A DNA stretch of 64,000 nucleotides from Melastoma dodecandrum (GCA_029817715.1 JARUPY010000474.1:2170001-2234000), one strand, 5' to 3'. Counted from the first letter of the stretch, positions 45,830-57,880 are shown. Program-made: numbers and translations. The notes: a model not told the origin generated them from the letters alone.

Positions 45830-46651
45830 TGTCGGTATGGTCCAATCGACAAATCAACAAAACTCGAGTACGGATCACCCAACTCTCAGTCGATCAAGCG
45901 AGAAGGAATCTAGTCAATGATGCTACTCAATCGACGATGTTGACTTATTGAAATACGAATCAATTCAAGTATCATTTCAGTCGAGCGTTAAAGAAACAAG
46001 AATTGAAGGAACCTAGTCGAATAAGCTTGTTCGAGGAAAGGTAACGCGAGAAAGTGTTCATGACGACGAGTTGAATGAGTTCAACCGATTCTTAATGCAG
46101 TCAATTCTGTCAAGGAAATAGCCAACTTGGTCAAGTCTAAGCCGAATTGTCTATTACCTTTTGCAGTCATTTCTTTCCTTTTAAGTGCATGCAAATATGG
46201 TTGTGCATGTCCCTACTTTTCAAGCAAACTTTAGTTTCCTAGTTTGCATTTTATTACTTATTTGTGTGATTTAGTTTCCTTAAATCACACAACACTTTCT
46301 CTCCTTCCTTCCCTTTTCTTCTACGATCGAGATTCTTTTCTAGAGCTTACCCGCATCATCTTGGCTTTAGATAACCGGGTTCTTCGTATGTTCTTGTGTT
46401 TTTGGTCCTAAAGCTAGCACCAAAGGGACAGAGTACGCGTGCGTCGATACCGCTACAGGAATTGCGCTTGAGGCTCTCGAAGGCGGTAGTGACCTGGGTG
46501 TGAGTTTGCCCGCCGATACGCACATTCAAATTAGGGTAAGGTACTCCCTACATGTATTTTTCTTGAACAAATTTACACGTATCACAGTTTCAAGGTAATT
46601 TTCCGTGCAAGTTTTGAGATTTTACATACACTACATGCGTGGTATCAAAGC
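45830..46651 (+). repeat. Probable solo or truncated LTR with primer-binding site
   Basis: 'gcgtggtatcaaagctcgtc' (46637-46656) contains TGGTATCAAAGC, a tRNA-Met-type primer site, three to four bases after a CA at 46634-46635. The upstream 0.8 kb has LTR-like organisation with CT-rich and regulatory-looking stretches. The start is uncertain; TGATGTCGG near 45830 is one candidate. No gag follows, so the element is truncated or deleted. Confidence 0.45.
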
Positions 46652-46814
46652 TCGTCTATGATGGAATCATATAAATCTATTTCTCCCTCTTTTGTGTTTC
46701 TTATAGTCTAAGATTAGAAAAATAGCATAGAGGCTTTACAGGAACTTTGACATTTTGTAACAATTGTCTCCGAAAATTCCTTAGGGTAGAAAAGAGTAAA
46801 AAAAAAAAACATAT

Positions 46815-46918
46815 TCACCAAGGACGCATAAAAACAACATGATTTAGGAAGTGTTCTTGGAAGTGTTTGGCAAAGGATTTGCCTAGTAAATCCTGTAGTT
46901 TGTACGCGTCCTTGGTGA
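46815..46918. repeat. Compact imperfect hairpin, about 104 bp
   Basis: 'tcaccaaggacgc' at 46815-46827 pairs perfectly with 'gcgtccttggtga' at 46906-46918. The inner parts ('aaaacaacatgattta' and 'taaatcctgtagttt') pair with few mismatches, giving about 32 bp of stem. It could be a small MITE or a microRNA-like precursor; the sequence cannot decide. Confidence 0.6.
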
Positions 46919-47530
46919 CACCTAGTTAACTTTCGCGAATAAACTTATATTTATTAAAAACTTCGGTCAATGTTACTTTATTAAATGAAAGTCAGTTCCT
47001 TGTCACACGTGCACCATCCACTAACATAAAGCATGGAACATCCATGGAGTGTGATACCATCCGTGGCTCTAGGCAACACTATTTTTGTACATTTTTACTA
47101 GTATGATTTAGTAATTTACTAACTCATATTTGCACATTTTACTAAAACTTCTTTGTAAATTACTAAGGTTAAACCGTAATTTCACCCTCGTTATAAGGTT
47201 AACTCTCACCTATCACATTTCTTTTAAAAGCTCTACTTTACGGGGCTTATTCCTAAATAAGGAATTGCAATATTTTTAAGAACATCATGGAAAACGATTT
47301 CCAATCTCCTGTTAAATAAATTCTCATCTGAAGACATAACTTGTACCCATGTACTTAATTTTTTTTTACCAGAGTTCGCTCTGACCGCGACACATATGTA
47401 TTTTTAGTGTATTGCCGTAAATTGCCCCACTTCAAGCGACATCCAAACGAATCAACGACATACCGATAAAAAAACATACACATAAAAATATCCACTAAAC
47501 GAAACTAAACAACAACAATTGTAAAAGAAA

Positions 47531-48111
47531 GGGAAAATATACGATAATATCAAAAACTATTACGAAATTTTTTGTTTTGTCAAAAACTTAGTTTGTTATA
47601 CGATTTTGTCACTAACTTTTGTTTCTGTATTAATTTTGGGCAATCTTGGATTTTACCATGAAAAAAACCAAATAGGCTTTAATCTTTAAATTTCAATTAT
47701 TGAATAAAAAAGTAAAAAAAAATGGGTAATAATATTGAAACATTTCATGTGTTTTTTATTATAGCATTTTAATGGTTAAATTAAGTAAGTTGGAAGTCGA
47801 AGTTAGACTGTAGTTTTTGATGCCGTTAAGAATCTGTAAAATCGATGAAGGCCTGATGACGACTCTATTGTGGGGTTACTACTACGTGTAAGGTGGATTG
47901 CAAGACGATGCAATGACAGGTTGGAACTCAACCACTATAGGAGAAATGTTAGACAATATTAATGCCTTGTTTGGTTTTCTCATAGTAAAATCCAAGATTG
48001 GCCACAAAAAATTACAACCCTAAAGACAGTGATAATATCGTATAGTAAAAAAAGATTTTGACAAAACAGAAATTTAGGGCATAGTTTATGATATTATCGT
48101 ATATTTTGCCC
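47531..48111. mobile_element. MITE/foldback element with 0.15-kb inverted repeats
   Basis: The left arm (47531-47676) and right arm (47963-48111) are reverse complements. Ends read 'gggaaaatatacgataatat' and its complement ending 'tatcgtatattttgccc'; inner ends share 'caatcttggattttac'. The 290-bp centre has no open frame. No clear target duplication is visible in the A-rich flanks. The termini resemble those of the 31-kb foldback element (GGGCAAAATAT.CGAT), so the two may belong to one superfamily. Confidence 0.8.
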
Positions 48112-48369
48112 AAAAAAATAATAATGATAAAGAAAACCGACAATTGCAAACAACAGCCGAATCATCCTTGCATGCCTGCCTTTCTGAGCTTTTCGTGTAA
48201 AGCTTTGAAGAATACTATTTGAGTCTGTCACGAGATGCCTGACTAATGTCAGATATCTCCATGCAGTTCAACAGCAAGACCATTCATCTAAAATTGAAAA
48301 TATTCAACTTGAGTAGACGAATTATCAACGGGTACTGACATGCCATCTTGTTTAACAACAGAAATTCTG

Positions 48370-49250
48370 GGTCACAGATCTTGGTCTCATCTGTGGATCA
48401 ACGGTCCAGAATGCAGGCCTAAATGACGAGAGTCCAGTAAGGAGGTGGCAACGGAAACACACCAGGCGAAGGCTTACTGGGCGAAGCAGTCACCAAGCGA
48501 CAAGGATACCAGGCGACGGACGACAAGGGACATCGTAAGCGACAAGCGACAGTTGGTTGAGCGAGTGAGGAAACTCTACGGCGAAGGCCAATGGGCTGCG
48601 ATTGATCAACTTAGCTATTAAGGAAGACTCCATAAGATCTCAGGATTCAGAAGGACATTGTTGCCAAGATTGTTCGTATGGAAATGAGATATTCCATGGA
48701 GACCGGCAGCAAAGAAAGCGTAATATATGTGCAATATTTCTTTACCGTATATAAGTAGGTCTAGCTTAGTATAAATAATTATTCTTAGAAATTGCACAAG
48801 GCACCTCTCTACAGACGAACATATTGTCAATTTATCTTTTCAAGCATTCTAGCGTTCAAGCTCTCTTTGTGCTCCTGCATTCTTACTCACTTCCGAAAGC
48901 ATAATTGATGGCGTCCGTAAATTCTTCCGCTTAAGACTGCCCATCCGCTGTCTTATCTCTTTTCTTTTATTTCATACGGCGACCACGTATTCGACGAATC
49001 CTCCGGGTACCAGTTGTCCGTAGTGCCAGAAATTTCCAAGTATTTGGATCCGTCTTGTCCGCGGTCACTTTCGAAGCGAACACATCTTCTTCAACTTCGT
49101 ATGGAATACGAACTTATCCAGCAAGCAAGAACCAGTCCCGCCACATCTCTCTCGTGTGACATCGTATCCGTCCATCACATAATAACATTACTTCTCCACT
49201 TTCGTCCCACCAAATATTTTTTCGAGCTCGACTGGAGTCGAAAATAGCAG
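48370..49250 (+). repeat. LTR-like segment with TATA box
   Basis: A run of GGCGA/GCGAC motifs (48460-48560: 'accaggcgaaggcttactgg', 'ccaagcgacaaggataccag') is followed by TATATAAG at 48748-48755 and a leader-like stretch. This layout copies that of the gypsy LTR at 39727-40507, including its GGCGAC-rich start, but the sequence is different. No primer site or coding part was seen. Confidence 0.35.
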
Positions 49251-49668
49251 CGTACTACGATTAACATAAATGAATTTTGATAAAAGCTTTTTCTTCATAT
49301 TACCTTCACAAAATTTAAAATAAAAATTGTAATTATTTTACTTTTGTAAATGGTATGAAATTTCGGATACCCAAAATTGGCATCCGGTCGTTGGAAATAT
49401 TTTATTTTTTCTTTCTATTGATTTCTACAATTATAAATAAAACCCGACTTAATAGCAGCGATGCACATGGTGCCATGTGCAGCTAAGCCCTCCGAATATT
49501 CCCAAAAATCCAAAAAAAAAAAAAGTAAATGGGTTTAATCTCCCCCACCACCCCCATCATTAAAATCTTCCAACCAACCCTGCTTGCTCCACTCCCAATT
49601 GCAAGATCATCGCCTCGGTCTCATCTCCCTCATCGATAGTACCTTCCTTTCTTGTAGCTATCCCGATC

Positions 49669-50784
49669 ATGGGTTTGAAGGTTAGAGGAGATTGATTTTG
49701 CCCTTTACGACTCTCTAATCATCTTCTATTGTCGATTTTCGATTCCCTGGTTGATTCGGTTTCTCTGTGTTGTTTATAATCCTTTAATCCGGTTGGGTGA
49801 TGTTTCTGGCTTTTCATCAAAAGGTTGTTTTCTTCTATTGTTTTGAGACAAAAAATTATGGTTGGAATTTTTTATGTGATTGATGTATCGTCCCTCCTTT
49901 CTTTTTTTTGGCTGAATTTTGTTGGGGCTGGGTTTGCAGCGGACTGACGAATCTGCCTTCTTCAGCGTAATAACTCCGTTTTTCTATCGATTCGTCTGGG
50001 AGCTTTTGTTTCGGATCTGGTTTTTTTCTTTTTTTTTTTTGGTGTAATCACCTTACCCCTGTTTAGATCTGTACCGGCATGCGCTGTTTATTATCCCACA
50101 AATTGCTACGCATTGTTTGTTCTTTTTCTTCTTTTTGGTTGGGGGTGGGGGAGGTGCTGGGAACTTTTTCCATAGATGAAATCATTCTCTTGATTGTTGG
50201 TTATGTTCTTAAATCAATTTGGTTGCTGTAGGAGGAATTCGAAGAGCATGCAGAGCTAGCAAAGACTCTTCCCGAGAACACCACTAATGAAAGCAAGCTC
50301 ATCCTTTATGGTCTATACAAGCAAGCCACTGTAGGACCAGTGAACACCAGTGAGTATTAAGTGTGCTGGAGTTGGCTTATTGAGTCACGCTTATTGAATT
50401 TATCGGGTTCTGTGAGCTTTCCGGTGTACACAATGGCACATAACGTTCAGTAACTTTTGGCAAGTTGGGAACTTTTGATTTCAGAAATTGGGGAGTAGCT
50501 TGGAAGACGTGCAGCAATCTTTTACTCTTTATGCTTGCATAACTTAACTTGCAGGTCGCCCTGGGATGTTCAACATGAAGGACCGTGCAAAGTGGGATGC
50601 ATGGAAGGCTGTTGAAGGTTATTTACTGCCGGAACCTTTTTGGCATTGTTGATCCATTACTGCAGTTGCTAGGAAGCTAAAGAACGTGTTTCATTTGTAT
50701 CTCATGTCAGGGAAAACCAAGGAAGAGGCAATGGGTGACTACATCACTAAGGTGAAGCAGCTGAAAGAAGAAGCTACTGCTTAA
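49669..50784 (+). CDS. Acyl-CoA-binding protein (small, cytosolic)
   Basis: It binds long-chain acyl-CoA esters and moves them through the cytosol. Four exons, 49669-49680, 50232-50349, 50555-50617 and 50711-50784, encode 88 residues with GT-AG introns and one continuous frame. The start exon holds only four codons, as in other plant copies of the gene. The family signature 'LILYGLYKQATVGPVN' is present (the usual Asp before VN is Pro), as are 'MKDRAKWDAWKAVEG' and 'KTKEEAMGDYITKVKQLKEE', giving the four-helix fold. Length matches the 10-kDa family (about 90 residues). The first intron is 551 bp and includes long T-rich runs. Confidence 0.95.
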
Positions 50785-51050
50785 TGCACCCATTTATGAT
50801 TGGACCATGGAATTCCCGTTGCTTCCTGTTTTAGACTATGGAAATCACCCTGTTTATGCACTCTCTGGTGCTCTATGCTCCTTGTCAGTTACTTGTTTCC
50901 GGATTAGTTTGATCCGAAGCGACTATCCCCTTACATTTCTCACATCCCCGATTGTTACATTTCGACGAGACCGCTTTCTTCTTGAGTCGCGTGACTTTTG
51001 TAGTAGTATCTAATACACACTTGTGTAGATACCCAACAAATTAGTCTTGA

Positions 51051-51147
51051 GGCTGGTCCAGGTAATCAATCAACTTTCGTTCCGTTCAAACCCATGCGGA
51101 AGTCGATTGATTACCTGGACCAGCCTTGCGATATTTGAACGGAACTT
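51051..51147. repeat. Interleaved inverted repeats (A-B-A'-B')
   Basis: A (51051-51076) returns inverted at 51100-51125 with one mismatch. B (51076-51090, 'ttcgttccgttcaaa') returns inverted at about 51134-51147 ('atttgaacggaact'). The stems overlap in order, so only one can form, or both as a pseudoknot. It lies 270 bp after the acyl-CoA-binding protein gene. Confidence 0.85.
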
Positions 51148-53355
51148 GAGAACCACTTTGGAATTTGGGGACGATGTAATAGTTTCCGGGGAAAACCCAC
51201 GATTTTTTCAAATCAAATCCACAGATTAATTTGGGAGGCTTGATAAAATTAATCTGCGATTGCCTAGCTATAATATATTTCGAGCAGTTGGAGTAATAAG
51301 AAAACTTGAAATTCACACACAAGTAAAAGCGTAGTAAATTAATCCTTCTGTTTGAGACCCCCTTTTTGCACAACTAAAGGGTCCGGTGGTCCCCAGATGG
51401 GACCCCTCCGCAAAACCAACACAAGTGATGAATCCCTCCAAAGGAAGGGTGGATGATATTCACACCACTTGTAGTCGCATTGGAACTGTCCTTCTGCAGT
51501 CCTAGAGGACCTCCACAACTCCGTATGTAACCAGCTTCACACCAGACCCCCGGATTCCCCTCCCATGCAGCGAGCGAGTCAAAACAAGGATATGCCCCCG
51601 CCGGAAGCAGCGATTGTCTGGGACATTAAATCCCATGTACCCCAAAAAAAAAACAAATCAAAATTACTAATAACGTACTAAAATTCGACTAAAATTAGTT
51701 AACGGGGAATTTTTTCCTGACCGATGGGCTTAGTATACTATTTGCACATTTTACTACGTTTGTAAAGTAGTTTACGTAATAAAATGTACAACTCCTCTAC
51801 CGTGATTTATTAATAAAGTACAAAATTTTAAAAATTCATTAATCTTTTCTTAGTAATGACTAGATGGGTTTAATTTTTTAGAGAAATGAACGGGGCATAG
51901 TACTACTATTGTACAATACGAAATAGTATGATTTACAAAATATTTTAGTAATTTACGATATAGTATTATACGATTTATTACCTTTTTTCGGTTATTTACA
52001 ATACGTTACAGTATAATTTACTAAAATATTTTAGTAAAAGTTCAAACAATAAAATGTACTAATTTTTTTAAGTAATACTCCAATGAACTTAATAATTTGT
52101 GAGATGAATGAACATTGATATACTTAGTACATTTGTCTGTACAATAAGATTCACTAAAAATATTAATAATTTACTATACAGTGCTATTAAAATTTACGAT
52201 ACGATACTATACGATTTAATAAAACATTTCATAAAAGAACTTTTATGAAAGTACGAAACAATAAGACATTATTTCGCAGTTACACGGAAGCTCTCGCGAG
52301 AGGGACTTTAGCCACGTCCAGGGGGTTAAGAAATGACCATAATCGGGTTATTGGCCATCACATCAAAATAAGTTTATTAAAAATAAACATGTCGAACTAG
52401 TCGAAGACATATAATAAATACCCTCGCATAAAGCGACGATCATTTGCAAAATTACATTTCTAATTCCAATAATACTCTTGATCATCATGCACCATTGTAA
52501 TCGATGTCGCATATTTAATGACATTTCCATAACGTGATCTTACATACTTAAACCAAAACTTCAATACACAGAACATTTTTCCACTATTGAAGGACATTGA
52601 ACAATTTTTAATGTACAGTAAAGCAAATGATTTTTGCAACCTTGTATGTTAGTCATTGCATTACATCGTCGTAAGAAATACAAATCGATAATTTCAACTT
52701 GGCATGTTTATATCTTCCTATAAAACACAGTAGCTCGACCCACATTGTGTACCGATATTTCGAACGTGTTCCTCACCTTACGAAGTATTCTACTTATAAA
52801 GCAACGCTATGTGCAGGATTTGTTTACTAATGAGTTATATTATATTAATTACCTTGTTGGTATTAGGAAATTGTCCAAAATAATGATAATGTTATAGTGT
52901 GCCAAAAATAGTCAGTGGATCTGTGTGCAATAATTAAGAAAATGTAAAATCCAAAATGCAACCACCTGGATGGAATAGAATAGTGCCAGAAGGAGAGTTC
53001 AAAAGTAAAATCTAATTTTGGGAAATGGTTAGCAGCCAGCTGAAGCCAGTAGAATCTTAAATTCTATGAAATCACCAAACCAAAAATGGTTCCATTTTTT
53101 TTTTTGGGGGGGGAAGAATTTTACAGGCAAGAAGACATTGTCTGTTAAACCCAGAGGCTGTAAAAGGGACGTGATTAGCAATAACAACCTGTCCTGCGAC
53201 TTCTTTTTAACTAACCAGATGAACACCACAAATCTCGCCCTCCTCCCCAAGAACCTTTCTTCTTCCTTGGATTTGTTTTCTTGAATGCTTCCCTAAGAGT
53301 CATTGCGTCCAAGGGCGGGAGGGAGGGATTTGCCGGATAACAACAAAACAAGAAG
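51148..53355. other. Intergenic region with TTTACTA/AAATGTAC-rich tract
   Basis: No gene recognised. At 51720-52270 short words such as 'tttactac', 'aaatgtac', 'tagtaatttac' and 'gatttact' recur in both orientations. Similar words fill 47080-47170 and, in a TACGAA form, 59520-60130. A GC-richer patch at 51380-51640 has no recognisable coding content. Confidence 0.45.
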
Positions 53356-54801
53356 ATGTCGGTTATCCTAAACCCTTTCCACCTCCTGGAGCTCCACATA
53401 ATCTCCGCCCAGGACCTCTCCCGTGTTTCCCGTTCCATGCGTACCTATGCCGTCACTTGGATCCACCCCGACCGCAAGCTATCGACTCGCGTAGATACCC
53501 ACGGCAAGTCCGAACCCTCCTGGAACGATCGCTTCATTTTCAAGGTCGACGATGATTTCCTCTGCTCCGAAACTTCTGCGATCACCATAGAGATCTACTC
53601 TGTCCACTGGCTCAAGGACATCCTCGTTGGTACGGTCAGGGTCATCGTCGACAACCTGCTCCCCGTGGGGTCATCTCATTCTTCTCGCCGCCAGCGCAAT
53701 GTGGGGATGCAGTTTGCGGCATTACAGGTTCGCCGACCCTCGGGCCGCCCCCAGGGGATCCTCAATGTGGGGGTTGCAATGCTCGATGGCTCTAGGAGGA
53801 GCTTGCCCCTGTACTCAGAAATTGGCACATCCGTGACCGTCTCCACCAACGGCAAGACGAACCGACTGCGATCAATAGTCAACGAAAATAATAAGGTAGA
53901 ACCGTTTCATGGATTGGGCAATGAAATGTCTGGTGATGGTGGGGGAGCTCCTGTTATGCCTATGCTCAGACGTTCAAAGAGCGAGTCAAGTTCGATGGAA
54001 GTTGCAGCAGATGGCAGAAAACTGAAAAGGAGGGTGTCTTTTCGGGAGCGGCTCAATTCAATAATAAGCGCCTCGGAGGGCTCCTCATCTCAGGATCAGA
54101 AACTCCTCAAGGGCTCAAGCTCGACCCCGGCCTCCATGGTCAATGGCTACTATGTCAGCCACCCAAATGAGAACACAAAACCAGACAAGGCATGGAAATC
54201 GGGAAATGACTCAATCATCGATGGGTCCTCGGAATGTAGAAGCAGTGCGGTCAAGGTCACAGAGCTCCATGAGGGAATGATGTTGGTCGACCTGCGGGAC
54301 CAGCAGAAGGGGATGAAGCAATCCAACTCAAAGAAGATGATAACCAAGTCGGGCCTGGGTGTGGGCCTGTCTGCCTCCAAGATGATGGTGGCTGCAGCCA
54401 CGAGGGGGAGGGTGCCGTATCGGGTGGTACCAGCACCTAATGGCTCAGTAGCACTGGAGGGATCGGTGGTGACCTTGAGCGAGAGCATGGAGGGATTGCA
54501 GTCGAAGCTGGAGAGGTGGAGGATGGAGCTGCCGATGATATATGACAAGAGCGACATAACGAGCTTCAGCTCGAGCGTGGTAAGCAGTGGATCTGGAGGG
54601 GAAAGGCATGGCAGGCGGCACACAGACGGTGGAGGCCAAGGAGGGCTGTTCTCATGCTTTAGCAACATATGCGGATGTGAGTGTTCGATCGTATGTGGAA
54701 GAGGTACCTTCAAAGACATCAGTCCTCCCCGAAGCCGCAGCCGACGACGAAGACGCCACAGCCATTCTCCTACTAGCCACACTTACACCATGTCGATTTG
54801 A
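53356..54801 (+). CDS. C2-domain protein, SRC2/BAP-like
   Basis: An intronless frame of 481 residues from ATG 53356 (the only Met upstream of the domain). Residues 8-140 form a plant-type C2 domain: 'LLELHIISAQDLSRVSRSMR', 'TYAVTWIHPDRKLSTRVDTH', 'EPSWNDRFIFKVDDDFL', 'ITIEIYSVHWLKDILVGTVR' and 'GRPQGILNVGVAMLDGS'. Such domains bind phospholipids, often with calcium, at membranes. The rest is Ser-rich and of low complexity, with 'SYCFSNICGCECSIVCG'-like Cys-rich and Arg-rich 'SPPRSRSRRRRRHSHS' ends. Proteins of this sort (SRC2, BAP, other C2 proteins) act in cold, defence or vesicle responses; which one cannot be told. Frame use and base composition look like a functional gene. Confidence 0.88.
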   Translation: MSVILNPFHLLELHIISAQDLSRVSRSMRTYAVTWIHPDRKLSTRVDTHGKSEPSWNDRFIFKVDDDFLCSETSAITIEIYSVHWLKDILVGTVRVIVDNLLPVGSSHSSRRQRNVGMQFAALQVRRPSGRPQGILNVGVAMLDGSRRSLPLYSEIGTSVTVSTNGKTNRLRSIVNENNKVEPFHGLGNEMSGDGGGAPVMPMLRRSKSESSSMEVAADGRKLKRRVSFRERLNSIISASEGSSSQDQKLLKGSSSTPASMVNGYYVSHPNENTKPDKAWKSGNDSIIDGSSECRSSAVKVTELHEGMMLVDLRDQQKGMKQSNSKKMITKSGLGVGLSASKMMVAAATRGRVPYRVVPAPNGSVALEGSVVTLSESMEGLQSKLERWRMELPMIYDKSDITSFSSSVVSSGSGGERHGRRHTDGGGQGGLFSCFSNICGCECSIVCGRGTFKDISPPRSRSRRRRRHSHSPTSHTYTMSI

Positions 54802-55814
54802 TTGTGATGATCTTCCGGATTCTTTGGTTGGTCGTTAGGAACAAAATGCGGAAGAATGATTGTTTGGTGTAACGTGTTAAACCATGTATTTTAAGTTACC
54901 ACCGATTCACCGATATCCCATTCATTCCAAGCATTCTTTCTCTCTCTCTTTTTCTTTTTAAAGTAATTTTGAGCTTCTGTGTGAATGTGAACATCATCAT
55001 CATGCCATCCTCCTCTCGACTTGCAACAAAATTCGTAAGTAATTATGTTTTTACCTTTCCAAATCTGGATAAAATCTATGAAGGCCTTTATAAATGAAAT
55101 GTGTCAATTTTAAAATATTATTTAATTTATTATTAAAAAATAAAACGTTTTCACCTAAAGGATGTCGTCCTTTTTAGTCATTTTAATCCATGTTATATAT
55201 TCAGATAATTATGATATTTTCTTTTTGAAAAAAAAAATTCTCGACATACATTTTTTATTAAATGCTTGGTGTCGATTAAGCAAACTAATAAGAAATGTAC
55301 TGTTTAAAAATAAATTTAAAAGATTATAGTTTTTATATTTGATCTAAAAAGATATATTAACATATTTCTTTCTTGTTCTTAACTAAGATGTTGCTTGCAT
55401 GATGAATGGGCTTGGCTTGGTGCTTCATTATATAAATTTTTGAAAACTTAAAACTAATAAAAGTTATGCAGATATCGTTTTTTATTATATTACATAGGTT
55501 TTTAATATTTATAATATGATATAAGTTTTTCTCGGGCTGGGCTCTAACTTTTCCCTTCATTATTTTAAAGCTACCATGAACTTTCTATATGTAATTCATT
55601 ATATCTTCCCCTATTCATTTACCCTCTTCATATATTTTTTTATATCAAGCCGATAATCTTATAAATTTTTCTAATTTTTCCTATTTACTTTCACGATTTA
55701 TCGATTTATTTATTAGCTGCTACTGTATTTTATTCCTTTCAAGCATATCCATGGTTTGATGGTAGATTTAAGCTTTCTTTTAATTAAAAAGTTTTGCATA
55801 GTTTCTTTTTGTCA
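54802..55814. other. AT-rich intergenic; C2 gene 3' flank
   Basis: A CT microsatellite at 54941-54961 ('tctttctctctctctttttc'). Otherwise no gene recognised. Confidence 0.5.
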
Positions 55815-56110
55815 AAATATTGATTTGTGTCACCGCCTTTTCTCGAGTTTTCTTTCTTTTATAGCCTTAAATCGATATTTTAAATCATTTATGACCTTAT
55901 TTAAATGACGTTACCCGAATATACGATTTGCTGTCATTTAATATCATAACTATTCGAAAAAATATCGATTTGTGTACCCAACTTTTTACTGACTTTCTTT
56001 TGTGGTCTAAACTTTGAAATCTTTCTTTTATAGCCTTAAATCAATATTTTGAATCATTTGGGACATTATTGTAATGGTGTTACTCGAATCTACGATTTGT
56101 TGAAGACTGT
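55815..56110 (+). repeat. Diverged tandem duplication, about 155 bp units
   Basis: Unit 1 (55815-55965) and unit 2 (55966-56110) share 'tatcgatttgtgt', 'ttctttcttttatagcctta', 'aatcgatattttaaatcatt' and 'gaatatacgatttgctg' in the same order. The words recall the units in the arms of the 31-kb foldback element (CAAAATAT.GAT), so it may derive from one. Confidence 0.7.
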
Positions 56111-57389
56111 GATGCGACATATTTCAATACTACCTTTTTTCTACCTGGGTCATAACGTGCTCTGGAATGGTTTATCTCTTAAAATAGAGTTGAAGGAGAA
56201 AACTCTAATTCGATCTTAATTCAGGAGAACGGGGAGTGACATTCGGGGCAGAGGAATTCGAAGATGCATTTCATTTTCTCCTTGGTTGAATCAACAATGA
56301 GTAGTAGTAAGTGCATGGAAATGAGTGTGGGCTCCATGATTTTAACTTCCATTTTCCCGACCACATTTACAAGTACACATTACTAATTAACATGTTCACA
56401 TCCTAAAGTAAAAGCAAATCACGAAGACGTTTTCTTCGTTGTTCATCCTTGAAATGTTTGTTTTCGAAGTAAGATAATTTTTTATTGGAAATGTTTGTTT
56501 TCGAAGTATTTTACCGTCACTGAAATGGGAAAGTGTGATATTCAAGGTGTTTAGATGTAAGGCTTAAATATGCATTAGTTCTATGAGTTCAGAATATAAA
56601 TGAAAGTTCGAGAAAAGGTGATAACACAAATCAATATTTTTGTCTTTCTATTTAATATAAAATTAATTACCTGTAACGATGATCTTCTAATACCTTTTAT
56701 CAAGTGTCTTAACAATGTTTTTTTTTTTACCATTCTTTTAATATATTTATAGGTTTTAACATTGACACGGACATTTGTTTTTAATGCATCTTTGCTTATC
56801 AAATATTGTAGGGTGATGATATAACAAAATTGTGAAGTTTGCATTTGATGTAGTAATTATTGAATTTAATTAAAGTAATTAAGTTACATGGCTGCTTATG
56901 TTCATTGCCATGAAAAATATAATAACCCCATAGATTGAGTATATGTATTGTAAATCAAAATATAAAATATATTATACTTCAACTTAACATGTAAGAAAGT
57001 GGACATAGGGCATCGTGTTACCTACTTGCACGAGCAGGTGGTTAAGATCAAGTGAATCGCGACAATTGTCAAAGAACGAGCTCAGTTCAATTTGAGAATA
57101 GAGCCTGAGTATATAAATATAAAATATATTATACTTAAATATTAAACTTATTTACGATGAAGTGTTATCCAATTGTTCCAAATCATAAATTACATCGACA
57201 ATATATTGTTAATTTCTTTTGTATGGTCAGGTAAAAATAATGTCTCGCGAAGTCTATAAGTAGAAATCTTATATTTAGATCGAAGACTTTCGAATTAACA
57301 AATTTTTGTTACGTTTAATTGGATAAATTCTACCTTTATACCTTTACTTTCAAGGATCACATGCCACTAAACATGACCGTTCAATTGAA
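56111..57389. other. AT-rich intergenic region
   Basis: No gene, RNA or clear repeat recognised on either strand. Short open frames are composition-driven. Confidence 0.5.
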
Positions 57390-57880
57390 TAGTTGTAGAG
57401 AAGTTGTACTAGATCGAAAATTTGTAGAAAAAGTCCTCAAAAGCTTATCATAGAAGTTTGAGGATGTGATGACCATGATTTAATAGATGAAGGATCTCGC
57501 AGAAGTTTTCATGTGTTTAAGGTTTCTCTAGAAGCCCATGAAAAGCGAGTTAGCAAGCACACAGCATCGGTAGAACAAGCATTTCAAGCAAAGTTGAATG
57601 TTTTTTAGCAGAAGCAAGAACGTTCTGGAAACAACATAAGGTCATATGGTAAAGGACGCAGCAGTTGGTCTTGTGGCAGAGGTAGAGGCTATGCAGAAGG
57701 ACAGCTGGAAGGTCAGCACATAAGCGATCATGGAGAAGCACAAGCAGGGTGCCGCATCTGGAGAAAGCATAACCATGAAACAAAACATTCTTGTCTTCGA
57801 TGCAGGAGATGCAAGTTCCCAACTCATTCAGGTCGCACTTGCTGGTACAAAGATGAAGAGCAGAAACATGAACATAACTT
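57390..57880 (+). pseudogene. Copia gag fragment (capsid end and zinc knuckle)
   Basis: Plus-strand frames read 'RKFVEKVLKSLS' and 'KFEDVMTMI..MKDLAEV' (57415-57505), then a Gly-rich linker ('GRSSWSCGRGRGYAEG') and the knuckle 'CLRCRRCKFPTHSGRTCW' (57800-57855). The same blocks, including CRRYKFPTHSDRDC, occur in the minus-strand element at 18.4-18.8 kb, so this is a fragment of the same or a sister family. It has no LTR here. Stops and shifts break it. Confidence 0.75.

Noticed and set aside
51380..51640. Possible plastid DNA insert (GC-richer patch)
   Set aside because: No recognisable plastid gene or rRNA text; composition alone is not enough.
54150..54782. A 210-residue minus-strand frame opposite the C2 gene
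   Set aside because: Same reason: a shadow of the GC-rich plus-strand frame, with no recognisable domain.
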